A DNA stretch of 64,000 nt, taken from DASVTR01 sp036382855 (GTDB lineage: Bacteria > Acidobacteriota > Blastocatellia > Pyrinomonadales > Pyrinomonadaceae). The stretch covers positions 74,426 through 138,425 of the forward strand of contig DASVPO010000026.1 of NCBI GenBank assembly GCA_036382855.1, in the 5' to 3' direction. This document shows positions 1-7,870 of the stretch, in pieces (positions within the stretch are counted from its first letter, which is position 1; each line of letters starts with the position of its first letter). The notes beneath the pieces are model-generated. The model was not told where the DNA came from and ran no database searches. It worked only from the letters and a program-made list of their open reading frames with translations. Made by a program: the position numbers and the translations under genes.

Positions 1-1
1 C

Positions 2-367
2 GTCGCAGCACGTGCGCTTCCTTCGCTCGCGCCCGCGCGCGAATTGTCGCGAGAGATTATTGGCACGCGCACGGAGGTGCGTCGTCGCGGCGGCATCATT
101 CCGTCGTGGGTCGCCTTTGGAATTATCATCCTGACAACGTTTGCCCTTTGCGTGACCGTCACGATGCGAACGCGCGCAGAGATGCGCGGAGCATCGCAGC
201 AACATCAAAAGCTCAGCGCTGATGTGGAGGCTTTGCGCCATAGCAACACGGCGCTTGAACAGGAAGTCAGCCGTTTGCGGTCTGACCCGCGCGCTATTGA
301 AACGGCTGCACGAACACGCCTCAACATGGTGCGAGCTAACGAGATTGTGGTCTCTTCTGAGCAATGA
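2..367 (+). CDS. Septum formation initiator (FtsB/DivIC-like), 5' end probably off the window
   Basis: Small bitopic division protein. Counting from a possible TTG at 44, the product has a basic N-terminus, one membrane segment at about residues 21-41 and a coiled coil at about 45-85, ending in a short C-terminal tail. That is the layout of FtsB/FtsL/DivIC proteins, which link FtsQ-type proteins to septal peptidoglycan synthesis. The frame stays open to the left edge with no better start codon, so the gene may begin outside the window. FtsB and FtsL cannot be told apart by sight. The following gene is metabolic and separated by almost 300 bases, so this is probably the last gene of its operon. 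Confidence 0.7.
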   Translation, partial: VAARALPSLAPARELSREIIGTRTEVRRRGGIIPSWVAFGIIILTTFALCVTVTMRTRAEMRGASQQHQKLSADVEALRHSNTALEQEVSRLRSDPRAIETAARTRLNMVRANEIVVSSEQ

Positions 368-472
368 AGAGCCTGCACCTTCTGGAACTTAGACTGATAA
401 TGACTCCTGCCTGTTACACTTCTGCCGGCTTCCCGCTTTGCTTCCGCGCGTCCAGGGTTCCTGCCGCTTGCG

Positions 473-500
473 CGCGGCTGTGACTGCCATCACAGCCGCG
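473..500 (+). terminator. Perfect hairpin after the division gene
   Basis: An 11-bp perfect stem (CGCGGCTGTGA with its complement) closes a 6-base loop. It lies about 105 bases after the stop of the division gene and is followed by a C/T-rich rather than T-rich tail. It could be a terminator or a structured leader for the mutase gene. The stretch 368-661 holds no convincing gene. Confidence 0.45.
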
Positions 501-661
501 CCCCGTCTTCTCTCTCCGTCGTCCTTCAAATACACGGCAGCATGTATTTGACACCCCGCAAGGCGCTCAACTAATATCGAAATCTCATTATTCTGAAGCA
601 TTCATTTAATCTGGACGCTGCTCCTCATCTTGACGGCGCAGCATGAAGGCGCGAGGAAGCT

Positions 662-2344
662 ATGCCTGAGACCAAAGAGTTGACGACACCCGAAGAGATG
701 GCGGTCGAACGCTGGGAACAAGAGACGCTTCAACCGCTTCTCAAGAAGCGGCCCGAACGTAAGCAGCGTTTTGAGAATGTGTCGCTCGAAGAAATCAATC
801 GCCTCTACACTCCGGCTGATGTCAGCGGAATAAACTTCGAACAGGACATCTCTTTCCCCGGCGAATTTCCTTACACGCGCGGCATTCACCCGACGGGCTA
901 TCGCGGCAAGCTCTGGACGATGCGGCAGTTCTCTGGCTTCGGCACGCCTGAAGAGACCAACGCACGTTTCAAGTATTTAATGAATCAGGGACAGACTGGT
1001 CTTTCCGTCGCATACGACCTGCCGACGTTGATGGGCTACGATGCCGATTCTTTGCTCTCGGAAGGTGAGGTCGGCAAGTGCGGCGTGGCTGTTTCGTCTC
1101 TGGCCGACATGGAAGTTCTCTTCGACGGGATTCCGCTTGAAGAGGTCACTGTGTCGCAGACTATAAATGCGCCCGCGTCCGTGCTGCTGGCGATGTATCT
1201 GGTGGTGGCTGAAAAGCAGGGCGCTGACTGGAAGAAGATTTCCGGCACGCTTCAGAACGACATTCTGAAGGAATACATCGCGCAGAAGGAATGGATTTAT
1301 CCGATTCGCCCTGCGATGAAGCTGGTGACGGATACTTTCGAATTCTGCACGCGGCACGTTCCTCGCTACAACCCGATTTCCGTCAGCGGCTATCACATAC
1401 GCGAAGCTGGCGCGACCGCCGTTCAGGAACTGGCTTTCACGCTGCGCGACGGCATAGAGTATGTGCAATGGGGCGTTGATGCAGGGCTTAACGTTGACGA
1501 GTTTGTGCCGCGCATCTCTTTCTTCTTTAACGCGCATAACGATTTTTTTGAAGAGATAGCCAAGTATCGTGCGGCACGACGTATCTGGTCGCGCGTGATG
1601 CGCGAGCGCTTCAACGCGCAGAGCGAGCGCACTCTACAATTACGTTTCCACACGCAGACGGCCGGCGTCTCTCTCACCGTGCAACAACCCTTAAACAACA
1701 TCGTCCGCGTAGCGATACAAGCGCTGGCTGGCGTGCTCGGCGGCACAAACAGCCTGCACACGGACGCTTACGATGAAGCGCTCGCTTTGCCGACCGACCG
1801 CGCGGCTCTGATTGCGTTGCGAACGCAGCAAATAATAGCGGAGGAAACGGGCGTCGCTAATACGATTGACCCGCTCGGCGGCTCCTACTTTATAGAGTCT
1901 CTGACGAAGAAAATGGAAGACGGCGCGTTAGATTATTTCGCTAAGATTGATGCGATGGGTGGCATGGTGGAGGCTGTCGAGAAAGGATTCCCACAACGAG
2001 AAATTCAGGAATCGGCTTACCAGTATCAAAAGGCGGTTGAGCGCGGCGAGCAGACGATTGTCGGCGTCAACAAGTACCAGATGGAACATGAAGATTCCGA
2101 GATACCGATTCTGATTATTGATGAAGGCGTGCGCGACCATCAGGTTGAGCGGCTAGAGCAGACGCGCGGCCGACGCGACCGCGGTGCTGTCGCCAACTCG
2201 CTCGAAAAACTCAGGCAGGCCGCGCGCAATGATGACAACACAATGCCCGCGACGATTGACGCCGTTCGCGCCTACGCCACGCTCGGTGAAATCTGCGACG
2301 CCTTGCGCGACATTTATGGTCTCTACGAAGAGCCGGCGTTCTAA
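662..2344 (+). CDS. B12-dependent acyl-CoA mutase large subunit, isobutyryl-CoA-mutase type
   Basis: Catalytic TIM-barrel subunit (560 aa) of an adenosylcobalamin-dependent carbon-skeleton mutase; the B12-binding domain is the next gene. It resembles methylmalonyl-CoA mutase throughout, with the catalytic His at 245 (SGYHIREAG). Methylmalonyl-CoA mutase uses Tyr89 and Arg207 to hold the substrate carboxylate. Here the aligned residues are Phe90 (in WTMRQFSGF) and Gln208 (in KEYIAQKEW), with the same spacing of 118. Phe/Gln is the known pair of isobutyryl-CoA mutase IcmA (Phe80/Gln198), so I infer isobutyryl/butyryl-CoA or a related branched acyl-CoA as substrate. Automatic annotation would probably say methylmalonyl-CoA mutase. 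The downstream genes are crotonases. Confidence 0.85.
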   Translation: MPETKELTTPEEMAVERWEQETLQPLLKKRPERKQRFENVSLEEINRLYTPADVSGINFEQDISFPGEFPYTRGIHPTGYRGKLWTMRQFSGFGTPEETNARFKYLMNQGQTGLSVAYDLPTLMGYDADSLLSEGEVGKCGVAVSSLADMEVLFDGIPLEEVTVSQTINAPASVLLAMYLVVAEKQGADWKKISGTLQNDILKEYIAQKEWIYPIRPAMKLVTDTFEFCTRHVPRYNPISVSGYHIREAGATAVQELAFTLRDGIEYVQWGVDAGLNVDEFVPRISFFFNAHNDFFEEIAKYRAARRIWSRVMRERFNAQSERTLQLRFHTQTAGVSLTVQQPLNNIVRVAIQALAGVLGGTNSLHTDAYDEALALPTDRAALIALRTQQIIAEETGVANTIDPLGGSYFIESLTKKMEDGALDYFAKIDAMGGMVEAVEKGFPQREIQESAYQYQKAVERGEQTIVGVNKYQMEHEDSEIPILIIDEGVRDHQVERLEQTRGRRDRGAVANSLEKLRQAARNDDNTMPATIDAVRAYATLGEICDALRDIYGLYEEPAF

Positions 2345-2419
2345 GGTTTAGTTATTCAGTCATTAATTTATTGAGCCATCGTTTGAATGAATTAATGACT
2401 GGATGAATCAAAGAATTGA

Positions 2420-2830
2420 ATGAATCAAGCGGCACACAAAATACGCGTTCTCGTTGCGAAGCCGGGGCTTGACGGCCACGACCGCGGCGCTAAGGTCATC
2501 GCTCGTGCTTTGCGTGATGCAGGGATGGAAGTCATCTACACGGGCTTACGGCAGACGCCGGAGATGATTGCCGCCGCCGCTTTGCAGGAAGACGTGGATG
2601 CGGTTGGCGTCTCAATCCTGAGCGGCGCGCATAACACGCTCTGCCCGCGCATTGTCTCGCTGCTGCGCGAAAAGGGTATGGACGATTGCCTCGTGTTGGT
2701 CGGCGGCATTGTTCCGCAGGATGACATCGCGCGCCTGAAGGAGCAGGGTGTGGCCGAAGTTTTCTTGCCGGGCACTTCGACTGAAGACATTGTCAGGTTT
2801 CTGCGTGAGCACGTCGGGCCGCGCGAATGA
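2420..2830 (+). CDS. B12-binding small subunit of acyl-CoA mutase
   Basis: 136-aa cobalamin-binding partner of the preceding mutase. It carries the base-off/His-on signature DxHxxG (Asp18, His20, Gly23 in LDGHDRG), followed by SILSGAH and LVGG segments typical of this Rossmann-like domain. Having the domain on a separate small subunit is usual for IcmB-type and archaeal-type mutases, unlike the fused single-chain methylmalonyl-CoA mutase. The stop overlaps the start of the crotonase gene (ATGA), so the two are translationally coupled. Confidence 0.9.
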   Translation: MNQAAHKIRVLVAKPGLDGHDRGAKVIARALRDAGMEVIYTGLRQTPEMIAAAALQEDVDAVGVSILSGAHNTLCPRIVSLLREKGMDDCLVLVGGIVPQDDIARLKEQGVAEVFLPGTSTEDIVRFLREHVGPRE

Positions 2831-3456
2831 CCGGGGAAGAAACAGAGACAGATACTCGCGCCGTCGTCATCGAGTTGCGCAGGCAACTTGCCATCATCCG
2901 CCTCAACCGTCCCGCCGAAAGAAACCAGCTTTCAGTCGCCACTCTTGCAGAACTAGACGCAGCCGTCTCCGCATTAACGACCAACGCAGACATTCCGGCA
3001 ATCCTCTTCACAGGCACACACGACGTTTTCGCTTCCGGCGCAAACATACGCGAACTGCGCGCTCTCAGGCCGGAGACCGCTGTAGAATTCGCGCAGCGCG
3101 GCCAGCGTTTATTTCAAAAAATTTCCGCTGCTCCCCAACTCACGATTGCTGCCATCAACGGTTATTGCATGGGCGGCGGCTTAGACCTCGCGCTCGCCTG
3201 CGATGTGCGCTTCGCTTCAACAAACGCGGTCTTCGCTCATCCGGGCGCGCGCCTAGGCATTATCACCGGCTGGGGCGGGACACAAAGACTGCCGCGCCTC
3301 ATCGGCACAGCACGCGCCCTTGAGTTATTTACGACTGCGCGACGCTTGACGAGCGACGAAGCTTATCGCATCGGTCTCGTTAGTCGTGTGAGCGATTCCG
3401 TGTTGGATGATGCCTGCGAGTTGGCCCAGAGATACGCTGCTCGAAAGTCAGAGTGA
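2827..3456 (+). CDS. Enoyl-CoA hydratase/isomerase family protein, short
   Basis: Crotonase-fold protein of 209 aa, about 50 residues shorter at the C-terminus than usual. The oxyanion-hole segments are present (GANIREL and GYCMGGGLDLALACD). The two catalytic glutamates of classical enoyl-CoA hydratase are not: the first position reads Asp (GGGLDLALACD) and the second Gly (HPGARLG). Simple hydratase activity is therefore doubtful; other crotonase chemistry (isomerase, hydrolase, decarboxylase) is possible. The start overlaps the B12 subunit by 4 bases, so it belongs to the mutase operon. Confidence 0.85.
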   Translation: MTGEETETDTRAVVIELRRQLAIIRLNRPAERNQLSVATLAELDAAVSALTTNADIPAILFTGTHDVFASGANIRELRALRPETAVEFAQRGQRLFQKISAAPQLTIAAINGYCMGGGLDLALACDVRFASTNAVFAHPGARLGIITGWGGTQRLPRLIGTARALELFTTARRLTSDEAYRIGLVSRVSDSVLDDACELAQRYAARKSE

Positions 3457-3476
3457 ATGGCAGAGCAGAGACGCGA

Positions 3477-4256
3477 CTATTTCTTGAGGAAGCGCGCGAT
3501 TCCCTTCTGGCAATCTTCGGTCATGCGCGCGATTGCATTAACATCCGCTCCGGCTTGCAAAGCGGCATCGAAGGTCATTCCGTCCATGTGATAAAGCAGG
3601 CGCTTCGTTAGCACAACGGCGGAGCGGCTGACTTTTTCGAATTCGTGAACGTAAGCTTCAACCTCCGATTCAAACACAGCATCGTCGAAGACACTGTTGA
3701 CGAGACCAATCCGCTCTGCTTCGTCGGCGCTGATCTGCGCGCCGCGTGTGATTAACTCGAAGGCACGTTTTTCCGAGACGTTGCGACGCAGAATAGCCAT
3801 CACCATCGCGGGGACAAAACCGATTTTCACTTCCGGGTAGCCGAAGACGGCCGTGCGAGCGGCGAGCACTATGTCGCAGGCAGTGGCGAGTCCGCTGCCG
3901 CCCGCAAGCGCACGCCCGCGCACAGCAGCGACGACCGGCACACGCACGCGGCGAATCAACGCGAACAATTCCATCAAGGATTGCGCGTCTTCCAGATTTT
4001 CGATGATGGAGCTTTCCGAAATTTTCTGTAAGGCTGAAAGGTCAGCGCCGGAGCAGAAGTCAGCGCCAGCGCCCGTGATGACGACGACGCGCACCGCTTC
4101 CGTTTCGTCAGCATGACGCAAAGCCTCTTTGAGGCTAATGATAAGCGCGTCGTTCAAAGCGTTGCGCTTGTCAGGACGATTGAGCGTCAGCAGCGCAACC
4201 GCGCCTTCGATTGAATAAATGACCGGGCTGCTTTCTTCTGCCATCGAATGATTCAA
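3477..4256 (-). CDS. Enoyl-CoA hydratase, methylglutaconyl-CoA hydratase-like
   Basis: 259-aa crotonase of normal length. It has AGGSGLATACD at the first active-site loop (Gly in place of the first Glu) and keeps the second Glu in YPEVKIGFVPA. That combination is common in methylglutaconyl-CoA and isohexenylglutaconyl-CoA hydratases of the Liu/Atu pathways, where the acyl-CoA carboxylase product is hydrated. A carboxylase of matching type and AtuA-like genes lie upstream on the same strand, which supports that reading. It converges with the mutase operon; the two genes end 20 bases apart. Confidence 0.8.
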   Translation of the reverse strand: MNHSMAEESSPVIYSIEGAVALLTLNRPDKRNALNDALIISLKEALRHADETEAVRVVVITGAGADFCSGADLSALQKISESSIIENLEDAQSLMELFALIRRVRVPVVAAVRGRALAGGSGLATACDIVLAARTAVFGYPEVKIGFVPAMVMAILRRNVSEKRAFELITRGAQISADEAERIGLVNSVFDDAVFESEVEAYVHEFEKVSRSAVVLTKRLLYHMDGMTFDAALQAGADVNAIARMTEDCQKGIARFLKK

Positions 4257-4277
4257 GACGGATGAAACGGATGCTGA

Positions 4278-5186
4278 TTAGTCATTGTCCAGAAAACTGC
4301 CGAGCGCGGCGCTGACTTCGGCGTGTGCTTCCTGCTGCACCCAGTGGCCGCTCGTCCTGATGCGCACCTCTCGGTAGAAGGCATCAACGAAGTCGTCAAC
4401 GTTGCGCACGGTTTCCGGCACAATCGCGTGGTCGCGTTCGCCGTAGATGAAGAGCGTCGGCACGCGTATGCGCCCGTCGCTCAAGTCTTCGCTGGCTGCT
4501 CTCCGTTGTCGGTTTAAAAATAGGTTTGCGACGTTAGCACGGTAGTAGTTAATGGCGGCGGTGAGCGCGCCCGGCTCTTGCAGCGCCTTCTTGTAGATGG
4601 CTATGTCCGTTTCCGTGATAACGCCGGGGCGCGCGACGGTCTTCCTGAACGTGCGTTCAAGCATGGCGAAGTTATTAAGACTTATCAACCATTCGGGCAC
4701 GCGCGGAAGTTGAAAGAAGAGCATGTACCAACTACTAAGCGCCTGCTTCAAGGTCATGTTCTTACGCCAGACAGGCATCGGCGGCACTTGCAAGGCCGCG
4801 AGTTTCCAGACGTATTCGGGATGCCTTTGCGCGACGGCCCATGCCAGGCCAGCGCCCCAGTCGTGGCCGACGACCGCCGCCTGCCGCGCGCCGAAATGGC
4901 GTATCAATCCCGTCACGTCATCAACCAGCAGCGGCATCCTGTAATCTTCGACGCGTTCGGGTTTATCGCTCAAGTTGTAGCCGCGCAGGTCTGGCGCAAC
5001 AACCGTATAACGGTCGCTCAATGCCTGCAACTGATGCCGCCACGAATACCAGAACTCAGGGAAGCCATGCAGCAGCAGCACTAGCCTTTCGCCCTCGCCG
5101 CGTTGCGCATAATGCAGGCGCACGCCTCCCACCTGCGCATAACCATGCCTAATCGAAGAATCAAGATTGATTAGCTCACTACTCAT
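4278..5186 (-). CDS. Alpha/beta hydrolase, epoxide hydrolase / haloacid dehalogenase type
   Basis: 302-aa alpha/beta-hydrolase. It shows the oxyanion HGFPEFWYSW motif, an aspartate nucleophile in GHDWGAG, an acid in GERDHA and the catalytic His in SGHWVQQE. An Asp nucleophile (not Ser) points to epoxide hydrolases and haloalkane/fluoroacetate dehalogenases. There is no signal peptide. It lies 21 bases upstream of the hydratase gene and in the same orientation, so it probably shares its transcript. The substrate is unknown. Confidence 0.8.
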   Translation of the reverse strand: MSSELINLDSSIRHGYAQVGGVRLHYAQRGEGERLVLLLHGFPEFWYSWRHQLQALSDRYTVVAPDLRGYNLSDKPERVEDYRMPLLVDDVTGLIRHFGARQAAVVGHDWGAGLAWAVAQRHPEYVWKLAALQVPPMPVWRKNMTLKQALSSWYMLFFQLPRVPEWLISLNNFAMLERTFRKTVARPGVITETDIAIYKKALQEPGALTAAINYYRANVANLFLNRQRRAASEDLSDGRIRVPTLFIYGERDHAIVPETVRNVDDFVDAFYREVRIRTSGHWVQQEAHAEVSAALGSFLDND

Positions 5187-5199
5187 AATCTTTAAAGAA

Positions 5200-5277
5200 G
5201 TGATAAGTGATGAGTAATGAGTGATGAGTTAAGAGCGGTTGCTTTCTACTCATTACTCATCACTCATTACTCATCAC
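5200..5277. repeat. Intergenic hairpin with GTGATGAGT-type tandem-repeat arms
   Basis: Two ~30-base arms (5200-5229 and 5248-5277) are near-complementary. Each arm is a run of GTGATGAGT/GTAATGAGT-like units. The distal arm overlaps the last codons and stop of the next minus-strand gene (ending at 5267). It belongs to the dispersed hairpin family described in the findings and may act as a terminator or attenuator. Confidence 0.8.
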
Positions 5278-5605
5278 TGAGTTTTAAATCGTCCGGCACT
5301 TCGATGTGCATCCGTAGGAGCGCGGTCGAGAAAGTTTTGCCCTGCGCATCGGTCATCAGCGAGAGCGTGCCGCCGCCGCCGAGGCTTTCGTGCAGGAGAA
5401 AGTTAAGAGCGTGCAGGTTGTGCAACTCGAAGCGCTCAACCTCGCCCTTGCAGATGCCCGCGAAATGCTGTTTGACGCGCTCGACCGTGACCTCACGCAC
5501 GAGCAGCGGGTAATATTCGTCGCGCAGCGCTATCAGGCCGACGTTGGCCGTGTCGCCTTTGTCGCCCGAACGCGCGTGCGCAAGTTTCACCAGTTGAACT
5601 CTCAT
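5267..5605 (-). CDS. AtuA-like C-terminal (ferredoxin-fold) domain protein
   Basis: 112-aa protein with the conserved start HARSGDKGDTANVGL, followed by a small alpha/beta domain. This corresponds to the C-terminal domain of AtuA-type proteins of acyclic-terpene catabolism. Here it is a separate gene, and its usual partner (DUF1446) lies upstream at 6272-7639 with a NUDIX gene between them. The biochemical role of AtuA is not established; I infer a subunit of an acyl-CoA-processing enzyme. Confidence 0.8.
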   Translation of the reverse strand: MRVQLVKLAHARSGDKGDTANVGLIALRDEYYPLLVREVTVERVKQHFAGICKGEVERFELHNLHALNFLLHESLGGGGTLSLMTDAQGKTFSTALLRMHIEVPDDLKLSDE

Positions 5606-5657
5606 CCCTTGTCTGACACCTAATCGAAAAAGTATGCGGTTTCTTCCGTCGGAAGCT

Positions 5658-6275
5658 TCAAGACTTCAAAAGATTATTCTGTTGATACAACCAGAGCCGG
5701 TAAAATGCAACGATAACGAGCGCGTGATTAATGCTGCCGTCAGCAATCAGCGCGGGCACTTCGGCCAACGGGACTAGCCGAACGACCGTATATTCCGTGC
5801 CATCAAACTGCGGAGGATGATGATAAAGAACATTGGGCGCTAGAAAGACGTGCAGCAGGTTATTCTGTATCGCCGGGTTCGGACGCGCTGTGCCGAGAGC
5901 GATTGTCTCCGTCGCGCCGTAGCCGGTCTCTTCCAGCAACTCGCGCATCGCAGCATCGCGCGCAGACTCTCCTTCGTCTACCATCCCGCCCGGAATCTCA
6001 AGCCCTACCTCGCCCGCGCCGTGACGATACTGCTCTATCATCACGACTTCGTTACCGGCCGTCAGCGGAATAATGTTGACCCAATCGGTCGCTTCGATGC
6101 AATAAAAATCGTGCTGGCTTCCGTCGTAAGGGCTGATGCTAAGGTCGCGCCTCACCTGAAAGACGCGACAGTCGGCTACCTGTTCGGAGGCCGCGCGCTT
6201 CCATGCTCCGGGACGCTCCGGCGCACCATGTTGCTGCTGCTCCGGCGTCTTCTCCGCTTCGCTCTCTACGCTCAA
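5658..6275 (-). CDS. NUDIX hydrolase, ADP-ribose pyrophosphatase-like
   Basis: 205-aa protein with a clear NUDIX box (GGMVDEGES...REllEETGY, i.e. Gx5Ex7REUxEExGU) that binds metal and the pyrophosphate. A TTG start at 6275 overlaps the AtuA stop codon and is preceded by a GAGG-like ribosome-binding site. The frame is open further upstream, but that would run inside AtuA. The DFYCIEATDWVNIIPL segment and the overall layout fit ADP-ribose/nucleoside-diphosphate-sugar pyrophosphatases. It is translationally coupled to AtuA, an odd neighbour for such an enzyme; hydrolysis of a CoA or nucleotide by-product is possible. Confidence 0.85.
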   Translation of the reverse strand: MSVESEAEKTPEQQQHGAPERPGAWKRAASEQVADCRVFQVRRDLSISPYDGSQHDFYCIEATDWVNIIPLTAGNEVVMIEQYRHGAGEVGLEIPGGMVDEGESARDAAMRELLEETGYGATETIALGTARPNPAIQNNLLHVFLAPNVLYHHPPQFDGTEYTVVRLVPLAEVPALIADGSINHALVIVAFYRLWLYQQNNLLKS

Positions 6276-7639
6276 ACTTCCCTCACCTCCACGCGCGGCT
6301 TTATTTCCGTCTTCGGAATAAGCGCGGGCCAGTAGGCGACTATCTCTTCTACCTTGGGACGACCGCCCGCGAAGCCCGTCACACCGGGCGGGCCTGTTAG
6401 AATCAGAGGCGCTATCTCCTTCGTGAATCGCTCGACCATCTTCCTGTCCTGCCCGCGCACGCCGACGCGCAGTTGCACTTCCGCCAACTCCTTTGAAGGC
6501 TCTCCGGCCAGCGGGCCGTGCGTTGCGTTTGCTCCGACAAACTCCGTCAGGATTTGCTCGAAGCGCAGGCCCAGTCGCTCTAAACGAGCGCGCAGGATTT
6601 TGTCTGCCGCTTCGGCTTTCGCGTAAGCGTCGGGCCACGAATAGACGAGCGTGCCGACCGCCTTGTAGCCCGCCGAATAACTGATGGAGACTTTCAGAAA
6701 CTCCGTCGCGGGCTGACCCTTAATGCCGGAGACGCGAACGCGGTCCGGGCCTGCGTCTTCAAGTTGAATGGTCGTAAAGTCTGCAACGCAATCGGGCGTG
6801 ATGTACTCGTGCGGGTCGCCCATCTCATAAAGCAACTGTTCCTTGATGGCAGGAACGTTGACGCGCCCGCCCGTGCCTTCGTGCTTGGTGATAATGAAAC
6901 TACCGTCGGGCACAGCCTCCGCAATGGGAAAGCCGACGTTCGCGAGGTCTGGAATATTACGCCAGTCATACTGGCAGTTGCCGCCGGAAGACTGCGCGCC
7001 ACATTCTATGATGTGCCCCGCGATAGTTCCGGCCGAAAGCCTGTCCCAGTCGTCCTCCTTCCAGCCGAACTCGTGTATGAGCGGAGCGAGTGTGAGGCCC
7101 GTATCGGTGGCGCGGCCTGTAATAACGACCTGCGCGCCACCTTTGAGTGCTTCGACCATCGGCCACGCGCCCAGGTAAACATTGGCGCTCTGAATCGAAG
7201 CGCGCACGCTCGCGAGCGGTTCATCTGTGTCCATGTTGCGCAGTTCGATTCCGCGTTCAAGCATCTCGTCCAGGCGCTCCATGATGTCGTCGCCCGTGAC
7301 CGTTCCAATCTTCAACTTACCGCCGAGTCCAAGCTCGCGAGCCACATCACGCACAGCATTAGCGCAGCCTTCGACGTTAACGCCTCCGGCATTAGCCGTC
7401 ACGCGTATGTTGCGCTCAACGCAGGCCGGAAGAATCTGCTTCATCAGCGGAACGAAATCGCGCGCGTAGCCCGCCAGGGGGTCGCGCGCACGCTGCTTCT
7501 GCATGATGGACATCGTGACTTCGGCCAGATAGTCGAGCATCAGATAGTCAATTGGCCCGCCTTCAACCTGCCGCACAGGTGCGTCAAGCATGTCGCCCCA
7601 GAAACCCTGCCCGCTGGCAATCCGAATCTTCTCTTTCAT
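6272..7639 (-). CDS. AtuA family protein, N-terminal DUF1446 domain
   Basis: 455-aa protein that starts IRIASGQGFWGD. It has conserved segments TANAGGVN, GTVTGDD, VITGRATDTGLTLAPLIHEFGW and HIIECGAQSSGGN, all typical of the DUF1446/AtuA family. The family occurs in citronellol/geraniol (Atu) degradation clusters and other acyl-CoA loci; its reaction is not known. It is normally fused to, or adjacent to, the small domain encoded here at 5267-5605. It probably forms an operon with the NUDIX gene and the downstream acyl-CoA genes. Confidence 0.85.
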   Translation of the reverse strand: MKEKIRIASGQGFWGDMLDAPVRQVEGGPIDYLMLDYLAEVTMSIMQKQRARDPLAGYARDFVPLMKQILPACVERNIRVTANAGGVNVEGCANAVRDVARELGLGGKLKIGTVTGDDIMERLDEMLERGIELRNMDTDEPLASVRASIQSANVYLGAWPMVEALKGGAQVVITGRATDTGLTLAPLIHEFGWKEDDWDRLSAGTIAGHIIECGAQSSGGNCQYDWRNIPDLANVGFPIAEAVPDGSFIITKHEGTGGRVNVPAIKEQLLYEMGDPHEYITPDCVADFTTIQLEDAGPDRVRVSGIKGQPATEFLKVSISYSAGYKAVGTLVYSWPDAYAKAEAADKILRARLERLGLRFEQILTEFVGANATHGPLAGEPSKELAEVQLRVGVRGQDRKMVERFTKEIAPLILTGPPGVTGFAGGRPKVEEIVAYWPALIPKTEIKPRVEVREV

Positions 7640-7752
7640 AGTTCAATGTCTGTCGGTCAGTGATGCGTTGATAACTGAGAAACGTTCAAGGACTGTTTCC
7701 CGCCATCCGTTTCGAGCGCACACGAATAAACTAATTACTGACCACTGAAATG

Positions 7753-7846
7753 TGAAGCGGGCGGCGCTTCCCGTTAAAAGGGGGCGCTGCCCGCGCCTAA
7801 CGGCCCGGACGCGGCTTGCGACCGATTCACAAAGGGCGCAAGCCGC
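7753..7846. terminator. Two GC-rich hairpins downstream of the Arg/Gly-rich gene
   Basis: A GCGGGC-type stem pairs 7756-7794, and a perfect 10-bp stem GCGGCTTGCG (7811-7820) pairs with 7837-7846. Both lie just past the stop of the minus-strand gene at 7871, where they could end its transcription. No long T tract follows. Confidence 0.45.
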
Positions 7847-7870
7847 ATCTGCCTCTCTTGAAAAATTACT

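Noticed and set aside
389..601. 70-aa minus-strand frame before the mutase gene
   Set aside because: No homology-like pattern, and it spans a strong hairpin; regarded as non-coding.
6764..7663. 299-aa plus-strand open frame antisense to AtuA
   Set aside because: It mirrors a conserved gene, with no recognisable domain or ribosome-binding site; a shadow of GC-rich coding sequence.
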